A stretch of 64,000 nt of DNA from Pseudoips prasinana (GCA_951640165.1 OX621236.1:29070948-29134947), one strand, 5' to 3'. Positions 21,600 to 34,958 are shown, counted from the first letter of the stretch. Program-made: numbers and translations. Notes: a model not told the origin generated them from the letters alone.

Positions 21600-21735
21600 T
21601 TATTGTACGTTCATTTCTTCGCATGGGGCAAACAAGCCGCCCAATAGGCCTCTCACATGGCTTAACCAATCTTATATAATGACTATATTCGAGACCGACT
21701 GCTTAACGTGTCAGCGGTTACCCATATACAAGGAG
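21600..21735 (-). repeat. 5S-derived SINE relative, body fragment
   Basis: On the minus strand it shows ATGGGTAACCGCTGAC and GGTTAAGCCATGTGAGAGGC, matching the bodies at 15790-15930 and 39500-39610. It starts 22 bases after UBE2M exon 3 and does not touch the splice site. Confidence 0.55.
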
Positions 21736-23050
21736 TGTTCAAGTATTACGTAAGTTAGGGGGCGGGGGGGTTAAATTGTGTTTTCTTGTAAAACGTTTCG
21801 ATTCGTTACAGGGGCGTTTAAACTACTCGTTACGTAATATTATTTTTTTATAACCCTTCACAACGGTCGTATAGTGAGATTGTATCACGTATTTTTTAAA
21901 ACTTCTTAATTTTCTCTAAATTTCTAATAGAATGACCACTTGAATTTGTTCACTTGTTGGTCACGTAACGTTTTACTGAGGGAAATCACAGCGCATTACA
22001 TGGGGGAGGGGGGTCAAAAATCCACACAAAATTAAATTAAAAGTTACATATATATTAAATCCAAGCTTTTACCTTCATTGCATGTACTGTTCTATCATTT
22101 AATATATTTCCGAGAGAAGGTCCTTATGCAATAGAAATATAGGAAACTGGACCTTAACAAAGGCTATGAAAGTATTTGGCACCTTTCACTTCCTAAGAAT
22201 ATTCTTTTATAGATTAATGGGGAGCCCCAGATAAATTATTACACTAAATATTCAAATTCTAACTAACTTTACTTAAAGAACCAATTACTTTTATTGACAT
22301 TAGACAGATATTGACACTAGAATTTCTTATAATTATTTCTTTCTTAATCGTCGGGTATTTAGTATGTCTTGCCTCTTATCTCGAGCCGTCATGGTTATTC
22401 CTAAAGATACTCGCTATTGAACACTAAGAGATGTTAGTAATTAGTTCTGGAGCATTCAGTAGTGATATATGTAAGTAACTCGGCCTTCGCAACTTTCTTG
22501 CGTGTCACTAGATGGCGTTATTAGATGTGCTCAGACAATATCAGCCTTCAAAAAGCTAGTCGGAGAATACTATTTTTGTCCGTGTAATTTATGGTTCCTT
22601 AAGTAAAGTATTTATTTGCTTATTAAATTATGTTATGGTTTTTTATTTTATTTAACGGTAGATTCACAAAAAATAATGTTATTTATGGATATACCACAAT
22701 TTTGGTGTATATCTCTTGTTGCACAGCTACTGCTATAAGTTAATGTTCAGCTCCTATCCATCCTAAGGTTGTCTGGAAGACAACGCTTTGTGCGATAAGA
22801 CCGCCCTTTGTACAACTTGTCTATGTGACATGAGATATTCATGTCATATTTATATTTATGGTGTACAATAAAGAGTAATCTACTCTATTCTAGATGGCAG
22901 TCGTAGACTGTTGGCAGACGCAAACTATACATATATTTTGACATTGTATCTAACTTACTATACAATTATTTAAACATACATGTCTCCAGTCCCTACAATA
23001 AAGTACACTTTAAAATCCATATATTACTAATACAGATCTATTTATTTCAG

Positions 23051-23191
23051 GAACCAAATCCAGAGGATCCTCTCAACAAAGAGGCTGCTGATGAACTGCA
23101 AAGTAATAGACGATTGTTCGAACAACACGTGCAGCGAGCTATGCGGGGAGGATACGTCGGATCTTCCTACTTCGAGAGATGTCTCAAATAA
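23051..23191 (+). CDS. UBE2M: NEDD8-conjugating enzyme UBC12, exon 4 and stop
   Basis: Residues 138-183, beginning [20 protein letters not shown] and ending with SSYFERCLK, are the C-terminal helices of the E2 fold. Acceptor TTATTTCAG|GA; the stop TAA ends at 23191. Confidence 0.98.
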   Translation, partial: EPNPEDPLNKEAADELQSNRRLFEQHVQRAMRGGYVGSSYFERCLK

Positions 23192-23221
23192 TGCCACTCA
23201 CTGTACCAACAACCCTATATA

Positions 23222-23236
23222 AATAAAATTAATAAA
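23222..23236 (+). promoter_or_regulatory. UBE2M polyadenylation signals
   Basis: Two AATAAA hexamers (23222-23227 and 23231-23236) lie 30-45 bases past the stop. They predict a very short 3' UTR, though a longer one is possible. Confidence 0.55.
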
Positions 23237-25090
23237 ACAATCTCACTTTAAAAGCATTTGGTTATTTATTCAATAGTGCAGATTGATATTTACAAGCCAT
23301 ATCGTGTATTGATAAATGTTTGAGTTCAATATTTTTTATAAATTATTTTGGATTTATTATTATTTTATTTTTATTGATTGTAACTCTGATTAAGGTACAG
23401 TAAGCGCTCAAAAGTGCAATAGCAGGTTTAACATCTCATTCCCGTGTATAATTGCGTATCTACTTATCGAATATATTTTATATACTTTATTGCATATGGC
23501 ATATAAAAAGTACAATATGCTTACAATATTATGCAACCGGCGGGACAGGCGGCAACAGATTAATTATAAGACACAATTTCAGAATAAGACTGTAAACATA
23601 TAGATACATGTGTAATTTAGTACTAGTCTAAATGGTATAACATTACGAAGACGCAGTCCTGGTCAGAATTTATTCTTAGTATTAATAAGTTGGGTTAATT
23701 TACGTTTCATCTATAATTTAGTAAGTAAACATCTGAGAAATAATAAAACAGGCTGTTCTGGTGTTATGGTTTAATGTACTTACTGTTGTTTTTTAATTTA
23801 GCGCACATGTGAATTCGATAAATATTATAACTTAATTTTACGATATTAATAATACGTGTATTATTAATGTCGACACATATTTTTATTATAATTTAACTCG
23901 TTTTTTATCGCTTGCGACTTTTTGGATTCGGACTGTGCAGAGAACATTACCTTATTTGTAATATTTATTACAGAATTTTATTCTTATCAATCTAAAACTT
24001 ATTTTTGACATTAGTCCAATGTTAACAGGATCATAAATTCAATATTTTATGGTATAAGTACTTTTACGTAGCCAATGTGCTTAGTTATAAATATTACATA
24101 GTACATAGGTAGTATTAACACGAGCTCCTTAGCAAAAGTATCAGAACAAGACAGTATGTACCTACTGAGTCTGTGCCGAGTTCTACGTTCCGCATTCTGT
24201 GTAAAGAATGTACAACAACACGGTATAGATTCATCCACACAAGCTCACGTTCAAACTGTAATGGTTCCATGTCAAAAATCAAAGCGTAACTCTTTCTGGG
24301 CAAAGCCAATCAATATGACAAGTTTATGTACCTCTATTACAAGTATTTATTTCTATAAAATCTTACGTCAATAATAAAATTTAATTAAAATACGATCCAT
24401 TCATACATACAAGGAAGGTCTATATTGTGTTGCAAGTGTTATAGAGTACGGTAACCGCTATTGACTAGGTGGGCTGACTTGGTGGTATAAAAACAATGGG
24501 TCTTCGGAAAAGAAATTTAATCTGTTTGAAATTGTTAAAGTTACTGGCCCTTGGCAATAAAAATGTAGCAATTATACATATATTGTATTCTAAATTAATT
24601 AAAACCACCATTGTGGGTTAGTTGGGTAGTTTGTTTCACATATATTATGAACCAAGAGCCCTCGACCAACTAGATCTTCGTTATTTTATAAAAGCTGAAA
24701 GTTTTCTGTGCATGTCCCCTAAGCAGGTAAGAACAACCAGCGAAAATGGAGTTTGGGTTATGGTTAGAGAGCTCGTTTTTATAGATAAGGCGGAAATTTG
24801 CTAATCTTATTTCTGACCAAATATTTTCATAGCCTTTCAGTAGTCTTAATTAATTAGTCTGAATAAAACTTGGAATTTACCAAAACTGCAAAAGAATAAG
24901 ATATTTGCATCGGTATTTATTCAACGGCTGACTGGGAAAGAGAACTGGGATTTCAGAATATTTATTAGTTTCAAGAAAAATGCACGCTCAATCTATTCGT
25001 TGCGGATGGCACGTCAGTGCCATTCGTTTTATCCGTATATGTTGGGTGACACGAGTGTCGGGACATTGTTAATTTTTTATATATTTTGTA
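23237..25090. other. intergenic, no exon recognised
   Basis: AT-rich DNA downstream of UBE2M. Short open frames near 24047-24374 overlap on both strands and have no coding signature. Confidence 0.5.
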
Positions 25091-25376
25091 CTAGCTATGC
25101 CCCGTGGTTTTATTATCATAGCTCCTCCACCGTGATAATATGTAGCCTATATGTTGACCCGATCTCCTAGTTATATTCATGCAAAATTGGAAGTAAATCC
25201 ATGCAGTACTATTTGAGTTTACCCCGGACACAGACACACAGACAAAAATACTAAAAACTATATTTTTGGCTTCGATATCGATTGTAGATCACGCCCGTCG
25301 CCCCAAGTAGGTATCCTTTTAAAAAAATATTCAATGGACAGTTTTGACTTTCCTACTATTTTATTCAATGTATAGA
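25091..25376 (-). mobile_element. non-autonomous Helitron
   Basis: The plus strand reads A|CTAGCTATGCCCCGTGG at the left and ends ...TTCAATGTATAGA|T. Reversed, this is TCTATACATTGAATAAAA...GCTAG, the same family as 42106 and 44998. The 3' hairpin is degraded. Confidence 0.75.
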
Positions 25377-27600
25377 TAGACATGGCTGATGCTACAATAG
25401 GTGTGTCATGAACTTCTATTGCGCTTGACACGACAGTCGTATCACGAAATATTTATTCGCCGCCACAGATAGAAGTGGTCGAAATTGGGCGTCGCAACGA
25501 ATCGGTTAAAGGAAGCTGAAATCCTGCTCTTCTTATTGCCGTGACTAGCCTGGACGGTTCTTGATATCTTGTCACCACCTGCGAGCGTTCAAACGTTTTG
25601 CTTGTATGTACTCGGATTTTCTATTAGGTACATATAATAATAATAAAAAAAATATTTCATATAGTTCCATCCATAGTATTGTTAGTAAATTAATCTTAAA
25701 AAGCTATGTTAGTATAAAAATAAATTAAATTAATTAGCCATCCCCAAAATTCTAATTTAACACATAAACAATACAAAGTACATACCGCGGATTTATAGCA
25801 TATATTCTTAAAAAAGAGTAAACCGAAATCATGAATTGTTTCCCCGACGGCCTTGTTAATTTTACTTAGACTTTCGAGTTTAGAGATTAGATTTTAGATC
25901 TTGAAAAGTTTAAAAAATAAGTCATAATCCGAATCATTAACCAGCTACGCTAACTAATTTAGTGAACGGAACAGAAAGGTGCATAGCTTGATGGTTATTT
26001 AAAACAAAACTAATCATATAATTACTAATTACTACTTATATATATTAATCTAATACACAATTTATGTAGCATAATTCTAATTTTGTTTTCATTGATTTTT
26101 ATATTCATTTTTGCGTCCAGTGGCGGTAAATTACCTAGGAATTACGCATGGTTACAGCTGAATATCTAATTATGTTATCATGATGGCTGTATTAAGCACG
26201 CTGCATATTCATTTTATGAGGATTTTATTGCAGATAATGGCATTTTTTCATCAGAAATGCAATTTTGGCAATAAACTTATGAAGCTTGGCATCAATTTCG
26301 AAGTCATGAAACGTTAAAATAATTGTCGTAATTCATATTCATACGTAATACCATACATTCAGTTGCACTTTCAGTCACGCAGCATACATTCGGCAAAACT
26401 TAAGCAACTTTTTACCGAAACATATTATTTCCTGCTTGCACAAAAAGTTTTGTTCCATACAAGTAATAAAAATATTATTATTATGACTTTTATGTTTTAA
26501 CTAGTTTTGAGCTTTTAATGGCATTAATAAATTAAAACAATCCCATGAATATTTTTAATTTTCATCAATCTAATGTCTTATTTTTTTATGTTAAGGATTT
26601 TTTCTATTGAGTGATGTCAGAATCAGTTTCCATGATATGTATATTATATAGATAGTTTTGCATCATGTACATACCTAATCTAAAATTTTCGCAATACATT
26701 TTGCTATATAATCAGCTGGTTTGTGAGATAAAACGGTTTCTTTTGAGTTTTTAAAATGAGGGTATACGAGAACAGCCTTGGGCATACGAGAACAGCCCAT
26801 TATGTATAAGTACCCAATTGTAGTTCAGTTTGAATTACGCTTACCTATTGCTCAGTGAGTAGACGTGTTGTACGGTTATTGCAAATACGTCTGTAGATAG
26901 TGTAGATACAGATGTATTCGCAGTAATTGCCGTTCAACTTACATACACGAAATTATCTAACTTCACATTGCCGAATACACTAACACCAACGGTGATTTCG
27001 ATGAACACCATTTTTATTAGAAAAAGTGAAAGTCAGGCTTTAGTTCCAAATATTTCCGCATTATGGTGGTGCTCAAATTCTGTGTACAATATGTATTTGT
27101 AAAGTACAATTCGTTCTTATCCTGCATACCTATAGCATCTGCGATAGTTTTTTTTAGATTTTAATCAATCCATTTTTTATCTAAGTACTTAGGTACATTG
27201 GGCGTTAATTTTCTTTTACTATAATCGTTAAAATATTTAATGCCACCTTCCCATCGACAATAAACGCTTCATTGAAGTTAGAGTTTCAGTGAATTATACC
27301 TAATATTTAGGGAATTTACTGCATAATAATGGCTCTGTACTTTTTACTTATGTTGAATATGCACTAATGACTATAGCCCTGATTAGAAATAAGTTGTAAT
27401 AACTCTGACCTTTTAGTATATAAAATTAGATGCATTAAGATGCATCATGGTATGGTGGTTGTAAACAATTGTACCCAAATGAAATACACTTGCAGCCAAT
27501 CAGCGTCTTTCCACCTCTGAACTAAATCTTACCTCATAGGTACTACTGAGATGACTATTACATTGCAGGATCATAATAAAAAAGCATTAATGTGGATCAT
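25377..27600. other. intergenic, AT-rich
   Basis: No gene or family repeat recognised. A short direct repeat of ATACGAGAACAGCC occurs at about 26763-26798. Confidence 0.5.
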
Positions 27601-27619
27601 CCTAGGTACATTTGTTAGA

Positions 27620-28080
27620 GTGAATGGCACACGATACGAGGTTACAGACGGAACAATGGTGCCAGGCCACCACATGGCAACGAGCGGCGGCGTCGTGCAA
27701 TGGGAGACCGCGACCACTGTGGTACGAAGTGAGCCGCGATCAAAGGCCGCGTGAGTCAGTGCTCGCTCACTGTCTGTGCCTCAGTGCCAACTGCCAGTCG
27801 CAGTCCGCCCGCCAGCCGATCCGCGCGCATTCGCTATCACCGTCGCTTTCCCCATACGACAGCGTGCTCAAGGCAGAGCTGTTTCGACACGCCACTCGGT
27901 TGCGAAAGTGTGCGCGATGATATACAAGTGAGAGCCGACATCGGACGCCTGGGTAACGCTCATCGAACACGGTGAGCCAGTTTATTGGACGAGAGACATT
28001 CGAAACTCGCCAGCTGTGAGGGACGGGGGCGCGACGCCGTCGGTCGCACACGCGGGACCTACCTTTCAACATAGTGCTTA
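27620..28080 (+). promoter_or_regulatory. CpG-rich promoter or 5' UTR region
   Basis: The base composition turns sharply GC-rich (ACGAGCGGCGGCGTCG, CCGCCCGCCAGCCGATCCGC) against AT-rich surroundings. Overlapping open frames on both strands here reflect composition. A donor-like AACACG|GTGAGCC at about 27971 suggests a non-coding first exon of the gene starting at 28437. Confidence 0.5.
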
Positions 28081-28436
28081 CATTCTGTGAGAAAAGAAAC
28101 TAAAACCAAATTTTAATGTGTCAAGTCAGTATAGCTCATTGCTGCTACGTCAGATCGCTGAAGAGCAGGAACTACAAGGTTATGCAAATGAGTTCTGAAC
28201 GCTTCTATACCAGGGGTAATCAAAAGACCATCCATAACTTCAATAAACTTTAACGTTTTGGTTGTAATCGTACGGTGTGTTAGTGCTTATCTATCGTTTC
28301 TCTACTTTATATTATCTTTCGGTGTCGCGTTCGCTAATTGCTAATTACTGTGGAAGCCGAGTGATAAGGTGTCGGAGTGTTGACTGAACGAGCTATCGGC
28401 GCGTGCGAATCAGATCCATCGCATCCAGAGATCACT

Positions 28437-28506
28437 ATGGCTGCCCAACAGGAGGAGACCCTGCTCTCGCGCTGCGAGATACCCATCATCGACCTAGCGC
28501 ACATAG
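28437..28506 (+). CDS. first coding exon, probable isopenicillin-N-synthase-like 2OG/Fe(II) oxygenase
   Basis: An ATG in good context (ACTATGG) opens 23 codons, MAAQQEETLLSRCEIPIIDL followed by AHI, to a strong donor ATAG|GTAAGG in phase 1. The IPIIDL motif near the N-terminus is the hallmark start of the DIOX_N region in isopenicillin-N-synthase-like dioxygenases, which use iron, oxygen and 2-oxoglutarate. Insects carry a few such genes of unclear substrate. The catalytic HxD...H motif would lie in later exons. I searched by eye for the following N-H-G exon and found none in the window, so the function rests on a few residues only. Confidence 0.5.
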
Positions 28507-29590
28507 GTAAGGACCACCATAACACACCATTAAACCATACATGACAGCGAAAGTTCCGATATGCTCCACATTACATTCACAATTACTTAGCAAAAATTGC
28601 CTGTTTATCTCCTGAACCAGTCAAACTTGCGTAATTATTACAGTAATCAGTTTCGAGATAGGTATAATTAAATAATAATTAGGTATAATTTAAACAACTT
28701 CGCGGCGTTGCAATAAAATATTTGAATATCGATTTAAAAACGTGTTTGTTCAAGATGACGCAGAACCGATATAACGACATTCAGGTAAATTTTAGCTGTT
28801 GCCAGGCTCCGGTTTGTTGTATTAAAGGTTGATGAAGCAGACAAAAATGAAAAACATGAAGACTACCTGGCCCCTCAGTATAATATACCCTCGCGTTGCG
28901 TGCCGCCGAGCCGGGCACGACAGCTGTGCATCGATGCTTTATTTGTTGTCATTAAACAATCTCGGCATCCCGTTTCATCGCTCTAGTCTTGGGTTCAAAG
29001 ACCGGACGCCATCTGAACCGTTCATCGGCGATTCATCCCACTAATTCCGTAATAAATTAAAGTTTTCAACGCGTTCTCTACATTATACCTTACAAGTTAT
29101 TAGGAAGTTTCCAGGAATAATTACCATGCGATGAGAGGTGTACTTAAACATAATATAAACACAGCAAGGATTCTTTGAAGCGATGACTAAGTGAATGTTG
29201 TCCTATATTTGTGTTGGTAGGCACATTAAACGTGTGGCGACTGTAGGTATGGATTAACTAACTATACAACGTGTAGCATAAATAGTGGAAGAACTAAACA
29301 AATGAAACAAAAACCACAGTCGTTCAAAATTTCCCAGTGAATGAAGATTTATTCTTGTATTCTAGTATAGAAAGTTAATATGTTTTACGTGCATTTTGTG
29401 TGTTGTTCAGTTTCATAGACAATATCTAAAGCTTTTTAAGATACGTCCACTATTTATTTTACACCTTTTATAAACCAGGAGCCGATATATATAGTAGATA
29501 TTATAATTTTCTATTCGTATTCAACATGCTGGCATTCTACAACGCTAAATCGAATAGGTAGGTACCACTTGATATACATATATAGTGTAA
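28507..29590 (+). other. start of presumed long intron
   Basis: No repeat of known family until 29591, except a possible transposon end near 29269 (CAACGTGTAGC preceded by TATA) resembling the TIR at 7340. Confidence 0.4.
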
Positions 29591-29768
29591 CTAGCTGCGC
29601 CCCCCCGGTTTTACCCGCGTTAAACTTTATAATTTATAGCCTATGTGTTAATCCAGGGTGGCAGCTAACTCCATTCCATATTTTACTAACATCACTCCAG
29701 CCGTTTAGACGTGCAGAAGAAACATACACACTCACAAACTTTCGCCTTTATAATATTATCTAGTGTGA
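29591..29768 (-). mobile_element. non-autonomous Helitron, short
   Basis: The minus strand begins TCACACTAGATAATATTATA and ends GGGCGCAGCTAG. The 3' region keeps the hairpin CGCGGGTAAAACCG. Closest to the copy at 34959. Confidence 0.75.
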
Positions 29769-30537
29769 AGTGTGATTATCGCATAATGATACTCTATGAG
29801 TACTCCCATATAAAGTATGTAGAAGACACTTGCTATATTTACGGTTTTAAAAACAGTAGATTTCACTTATTCTTTATCTATCTTAGGTTTGTAATCCGAT
29901 TTGGCCGAAGGTTATCCCTATCGATAAAAAGTACCTACTCGTTTTACATAGGACGAAGAAATCGCACTTGGTATACAAAAACAAAAGATAAAAGCATACA
30001 GCAACTACAATTGAAAACCTCTTAACTTTTAAGTCGGTTTAAAATAACTTATGATGACGTATACCTACATAACAAATTTGTAATTAAAATTAATAGATTA
30101 TGTCATTATAATGAACAATACAATGTGCAATGCTGAATCGTATTATCTACTAATGTATTGCAAAGTGAAGGTAACTTAACAACACATTCGCAGTATTTTT
30201 AAATGCACTTAGTAAGAACTTGTGTTTAGTGTTTTATAGGACGTGGTGCACAAGCGATTAATACTAAAATACAAAGTTGATTGAACTGTATAATATAAGC
30301 TTAGGAACTCCTAACTCTAAACAGGGCAGACATAAAAAAAGAACCTTTGCAATGTGGGAGCAACGGCCGATCGGCCCTTTGTAGCTCCGCCCAGCGACCA
30401 CCGACCTATCAACGCATTTCCCGACGCATGCACGCGTTGCAGTTGTACGCATCTTTTTACCCCTGAAGTCTTGAGTCATGGGTACATGATTACAAATAAC
30501 AATGAATTGTTTGATATTCAAGTCTTATCTGTTACTG

Positions 30538-30760
30538 TCTCGTTGGTCTAGCGGTAGCGTGTTCGGTCGCAGATAAAAATGTCCTGGGTTCAAACCCGGG
30601 TCGTTTAAAAATATATTTATTATGAAAAATTACCAGTGTCTAGTAGCCGAGAAGTTGGCGGTGATATACTCCTCTGACACGTAGAACACGAAAATCCGTC
30701 GGTCCTGCTTTGTACCCGTCAATAATATAAATTCCCTAACGCGGGGGTAGAATTTTAGAT
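30538..30760 (+). repeat. tRNA-headed SINE, satellite-parent family
   Basis: Head TCGTTGGTCTAGCGGTAGCG with B box GGGTTCAAACCC, then a diverged body (CCGTCGGTCCTGC). The stretch 29769-30537 before it shows nothing recognisable. Confidence 0.75.
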
Positions 30761-30889
30761 GTATTTAAAATAAAAAATAAACAATATCAAATTTACCTAC
30801 TTCCACGGTAGGACATAATTATGACTTAATATAGCTCTTATAGCGTTTAAAAAACTGCCTTCGGATCTCTTCTTGGGACAAATAACACA

Positions 30890-31115
30890 CTGCAATCTGA
30901 TCACAAATAAGACAGAGCCTGATCTCAAACTAGACAGAGCGACCAGACAACTGGTAAATATACTTATATATTTCTAAACACTTATATATTGTAGATAAAT
31001 TACACCCAGACAAGAAATAATCCTGCTCATCATACAAAGATTTGTTCTGGGTGGGGATCGAAATTACGACATCTGGCATAGCTGTCAGGGTCAGTAACAA
31101 TTAAACCAATAGGCC
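30890..31115 (-). repeat. tRNA-derived SINE
   Basis: On the minus strand: head with GGTTTAATTGTTACTGACCC, body GAACAAATCTTTGTATGATG and TAATTTATCTACAATATATA. Same family as 13556. Confidence 0.7.
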
Positions 31116-31587
31116 TTGTCGCAATAAGTTTGAGATTATCAGAAGTATAGCCAGAGACTTTTGTATGAGTATGAACGAGCTCAAACTCGACAAGTTATTT
31201 GATAAATCAAGTTATTTACATATAAATTCAACATTATTCAGCATTTTCGTCAGTCAAAGTCAAGTATCTAATGCCCGTCATAGTCGAAGTCAGTCATACT
31301 CGAATTTACACTAGTATAAGAATATGAAACAATGCCACAATGTGTCTTTTTCCGCGTTGGCGCCAATACTTTAGCCTACAGTTATGTTATGATGACTTAT
31401 GAGTTTATGAGTTATTATGAATTTATGAAGTACGTCTACCGGATGTATTCTAATCTATTGTTTGTATTTGTCTCAGTACAACAAGGTTGCAAGCTGCCTC
31501 AAAGTATATAAGTACATATACCTATCCTTCTATAAATAAGCAAGTCGCTAATATAAATAGTGTCATCCTCAATCCTTGTCTACAAAC

Positions 31588-31909
31588 AGAAGAGATGGAC
31601 AGTTGGACAACACATTCGCCGCACCCGGCCGCTATTCTGGCCAGACGACAAAATTACAACACAGGTCTTTTTAAATGTAAATTTACAGCAAATAGGAAAC
31701 CAACAGAAGGTCCACTTATTTATTAATGCGGTTTGATATGTAGTTGGGAATAATGTTCTTGCGACGCATGCCGTTGCGAATACTTTTGCGATTGGGTATC
31801 TACGCTATTTCGAAAACACGTTGACGTTCGTCACAACACACAACTATTGATCTACAGTACATTCATACAATAATTTCGCATCAGCGTGCTCGAAATAACG
31901 TCGTTCAAT
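31588..31909 (+). repeat. long inverted repeat, left arm
   Basis: Matches 33728-34022 in reverse orientation over about 300 bp with scattered differences. Shared marks: AGAAGAGATGGACAGTTG, CAGCAAATAGGAA, AGAAGGTCCACTTAT, GCGATTGGGTA, ATTTCGAAAA, TTGACGTTCGT, TAATTTCGCATCAG, ACGTCGTTCAATA. Confidence 0.85.
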
Positions 31910-32765
31910 AAAGCAAAGGTTTTGCGCAACAGTTCAATCGGATCTACATTTAAAACATCTATTGTAAAATAATTTAGAAAAGTGACATTTATTAAATCAT
32001 CTATACAAAATTTATGCGTTGTAGCAATACATTCATCATCATCATCATCATCATATCAGCCGAAAGACGTCCACTGCTGGACAAAGGCCTCCCCCAAAGA
32101 TCTCCACAATTGCCGGTCTCAAGCAATACATTATTATTGATAAATTACGAGTTACCAGGGATTCCGTTATTTTGATGTCTATTAATATTGTTATTTCAAA
32201 GATGACAATCAATTGTAAATTTAGCTTTACCTGCTTCTTGTAGCGAAATTGGCAACATTAGTTAAAAATCGAAACAATAGAAAAGTTGTTTAATTATTAC
32301 ATTACGCATTTTAACTGCATAGATGCGGCGGTAATATTGAAACAAATATAAGTAAAAAGTAATTTTCGAAGAATTAAGGATATAATATTAATATGTTTTC
32401 TTTGCATAACAGTTTTAGCAATAGATGTCTAAAGCAACTTTTAAGAAGGAAACTTAGGACCTATGTCTACCGAAAAAAAAACTATATTGAAAATCGAATT
32501 TGTGAAATACTACAAATATTTATTGCCTCCCTATACTAAATAAATGAGCTAATCATTATTCTTGTATGGGAAGTTTTATTTCTGTTGTATATTTTGCATG
32601 TTGACATGTTACACGATGTTGAGTTTCATAGACACATGATTAAGCTTCGAAAGTTACGTCCACTATGTATTTTATATACCTAAATACCGACAAATATAAT
32701 ATTGACTGGACGTATGGCGTTGTGGTTAAAGTAGCCCCATACTATTTCGGCACCCTCATTTTGGG

Positions 32766-32817
32766 TACAAATAGCTGATCCGTGTGACGATTGAGTCACA
32801 CGGATCAGCTATTTGTA
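32766..32817. repeat. 23-bp perfect hairpin
   Basis: Arms 32766-32788 and 32795-32817 are exact complements around a 6-nt loop GATTGA. Confidence 0.92.
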
Positions 32818-33434
32818 AGGCCCATATTATTATGTATAATAATAATTGTTCTGAGTCTGGGTGTGATTTCTGTCCGGGAATTGTACGTTTGTAAATGATG
32901 CGGGAGACTGGGATGTAAATCACAAGTGCGAGAGTTATTTTATTTTTGAAATTGATAAGCTAACGAAACTGGATATAATAAAAAGGTGACTAAAGTTTAT
33001 TCTTGTGACAAAAGGCAAAACGTACAATATCATTATCGGTTAGATACCTAAATACCTACTGATTTGGCAAATTTGAAGGACAAAGACACACGCTGATAAG
33101 ATTGTACTTTACATTGAAACTTAAATACGAAATCGGTGCATGATTGATATAAAAATTCATTCAATCACAAATAAAAATGTCAATGTCAAAATCGGTTCGG
33201 GCGTTTATTATCGATATTTGTATTTTTTTTTTTGGAAATTTCTTAATTTTCATATGTGTGGAAAATACTCGCCGAGACGATAAAAAGAAACTTTTTTGAT
33301 GTTTGAATAGTTTTCTGCTTCACAGACAGATAAAAAAACAAGCATCATAAGAATTGGTGCAGCCGTTTGGAGTTGTTCATGCTGTAATTACCCGACGTTG
33401 TTTATAGATAAGATCTTTGAAATAAGAATGATTA

Positions 33435-33545
33435 TTTATTTAAACTTTAGCACAAATAATATCGTATATAGGCGGACTTAATGCCATAGACATTATCTAT
33501 CAGTCCACCTTTGGGTGGTGCGGAGAGACCTTTAGGCGTCAAAAT
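33435..33545 (-). repeat. dispersed repeat, probable LINE 3' tail
   Basis: Shares ATTTATTTAAACTTTAGCAC, GGCGGACTTAATGCCATAG and GGAGAGAC with 43490-43600. On the minus strand both end in an A/T-rich tail (TTAAATAAAT), as expected for a retroposed 3' end. Confidence 0.55.
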
Positions 33546-33727
33546 AACGAAATCCTTTTTTCGTCACCATCAGATACATAACGGGTATTTTATACTAATA
33601 GCTAAATATGCAGAATGATAGACATTGCTACAGCACATGCATTTTGTATTGTTGATTATATTCAATGTCACTTATCTAGATTCCATTATAATAGACATTT
33701 TAAATATAGATCAGATTGATGGATATA

Positions 33728-34022
33728 TTGAACGACGTTGTTGGGAACACACTGATGCGAAATTATTTACGAATTTTCGCTAGTTCAATTGTTGTGAGTT
33801 GTAAACGAACGTCAACGTCTTTTCGAAATAGCGTACCCAATCGCAATAGTATTCGCAACAACATTATTTCCAACTACATTCCAAACCGCAACAAAAGATA
33901 AGTGGACCTTCTGTTGTTCCTATTTGCTGTAAATTTAAAAAAGACTTGTGTTGTAATTTGGTCGGCTGGCCAGAGATATCGTCGGGTGCGGTGAACGTGT
34001 TGTTCAACTGTCCATCTCTTCT
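33728..34022 (-). repeat. long inverted repeat, right arm
   Basis: Inverted partner of 31588-31909, separated by 1.8 kb. No inverted-end motif or target duplication could be fixed at the outer borders. Confidence 0.85.
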
Positions 34023-34739
34023 TTTTGTCGAGCTGCGGTAAGATCCAGTCAAAGCAACAAAGCAATAGATAACGTTGAAATTAAATTAAAATATTCATTT
34101 GCACAATATACATTAGGTGTTCTAATATTATTCGTTAGATACACATATTTCATCGGTGATCTACACCACATACTAATTTGTTATTAGTTTAGGTTTAATA
34201 TTGTACCTATACCTTGTACTTCTAATACAAGTCGCATTTAGAATGCTTATAAATAAAGAACATTAACTTCAAGTTGCGCTTACGATATATATAATGGAAA
34301 CTAAGTACAATCACTAGATAATAAAATTACTTAGCGTTAAGATTTAATTTCGTCCCGTGGTGGGCCGAAAAAATCGTGCCGATGGACCATCTACCAGAAC
34401 AAGGACAGCAGTCCAACTCTGAATGGTATGAGCACCATTCTAAGATCGCTATTCCTCTTACGTAATTCTACCCAAAATGAACATCATTCACTCAACGAAA
34501 CCTTTGTCTAGCGGTGGTCGCTTTTCAGCGGATAGAAGATTTTAAATTTATAAATTTCAAGGGTCACACACTGCTATCTGATATCGGGACTAGTCACTCC
34601 TTCTTACCCACCACTGCAACTCCTGTAAGCCAGGATCAACAGCGGCACGCAATGAAATAACATTGAGCGGTGAAGCTCAGGTATGTCCCGGGGAATGGCT
34701 TGAACTGTCTGGGACCCCGCAATTAATTGCGGATCACAA

Positions 34740-34955
34740 TCTGCCATCTGATACCAAGCTAGGCAGAGCTTTACTATGGCAACCAGACAACTGATAAACA
34801 TACTTATTAAAATTAAGATAAATTACACCCAGATACAGAACTAATAATCCAGCCCATTACACTAAGATTTGTCCACGGTGGGGATTTAACCCATGACGCG
34901 ACGTCTGGCTTAGCAGCAGGGTAACTAACCACAAAACCAATAGACCATCCAATAT
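34740..34955 (-). repeat. tRNA-derived SINE
   Basis: On the minus strand: head GGTCTATTGGTTTTGTGGTT, body CAAATCTTAGTGTAATGGGC, end GCTTGGTATCAGATGGCAGA. A second, partial copy follows at 35235-35315. Confidence 0.7.
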
Positions 34956-34958
34956 TAA

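Larger units (their letters stand above)
31910..33727. other. spacer of the long inverted repeat
   Basis: Contains a repeat patch at 32035-32125 (CAGCCGAAAGACGTCCACTG), a 23-bp-arm hairpin (32766-32817) and a repeat at 33435-33545 shared with 43490-43600. No coding frame recognised. Confidence 0.6.

Noticed and set aside
27551..28072. Overlapping 67-101-codon frames on both strands
   Set aside because: They reflect the lack of stop codons in a GC-rich block. No domain is recognisable, and a promoter or 5' UTR explains the composition better.
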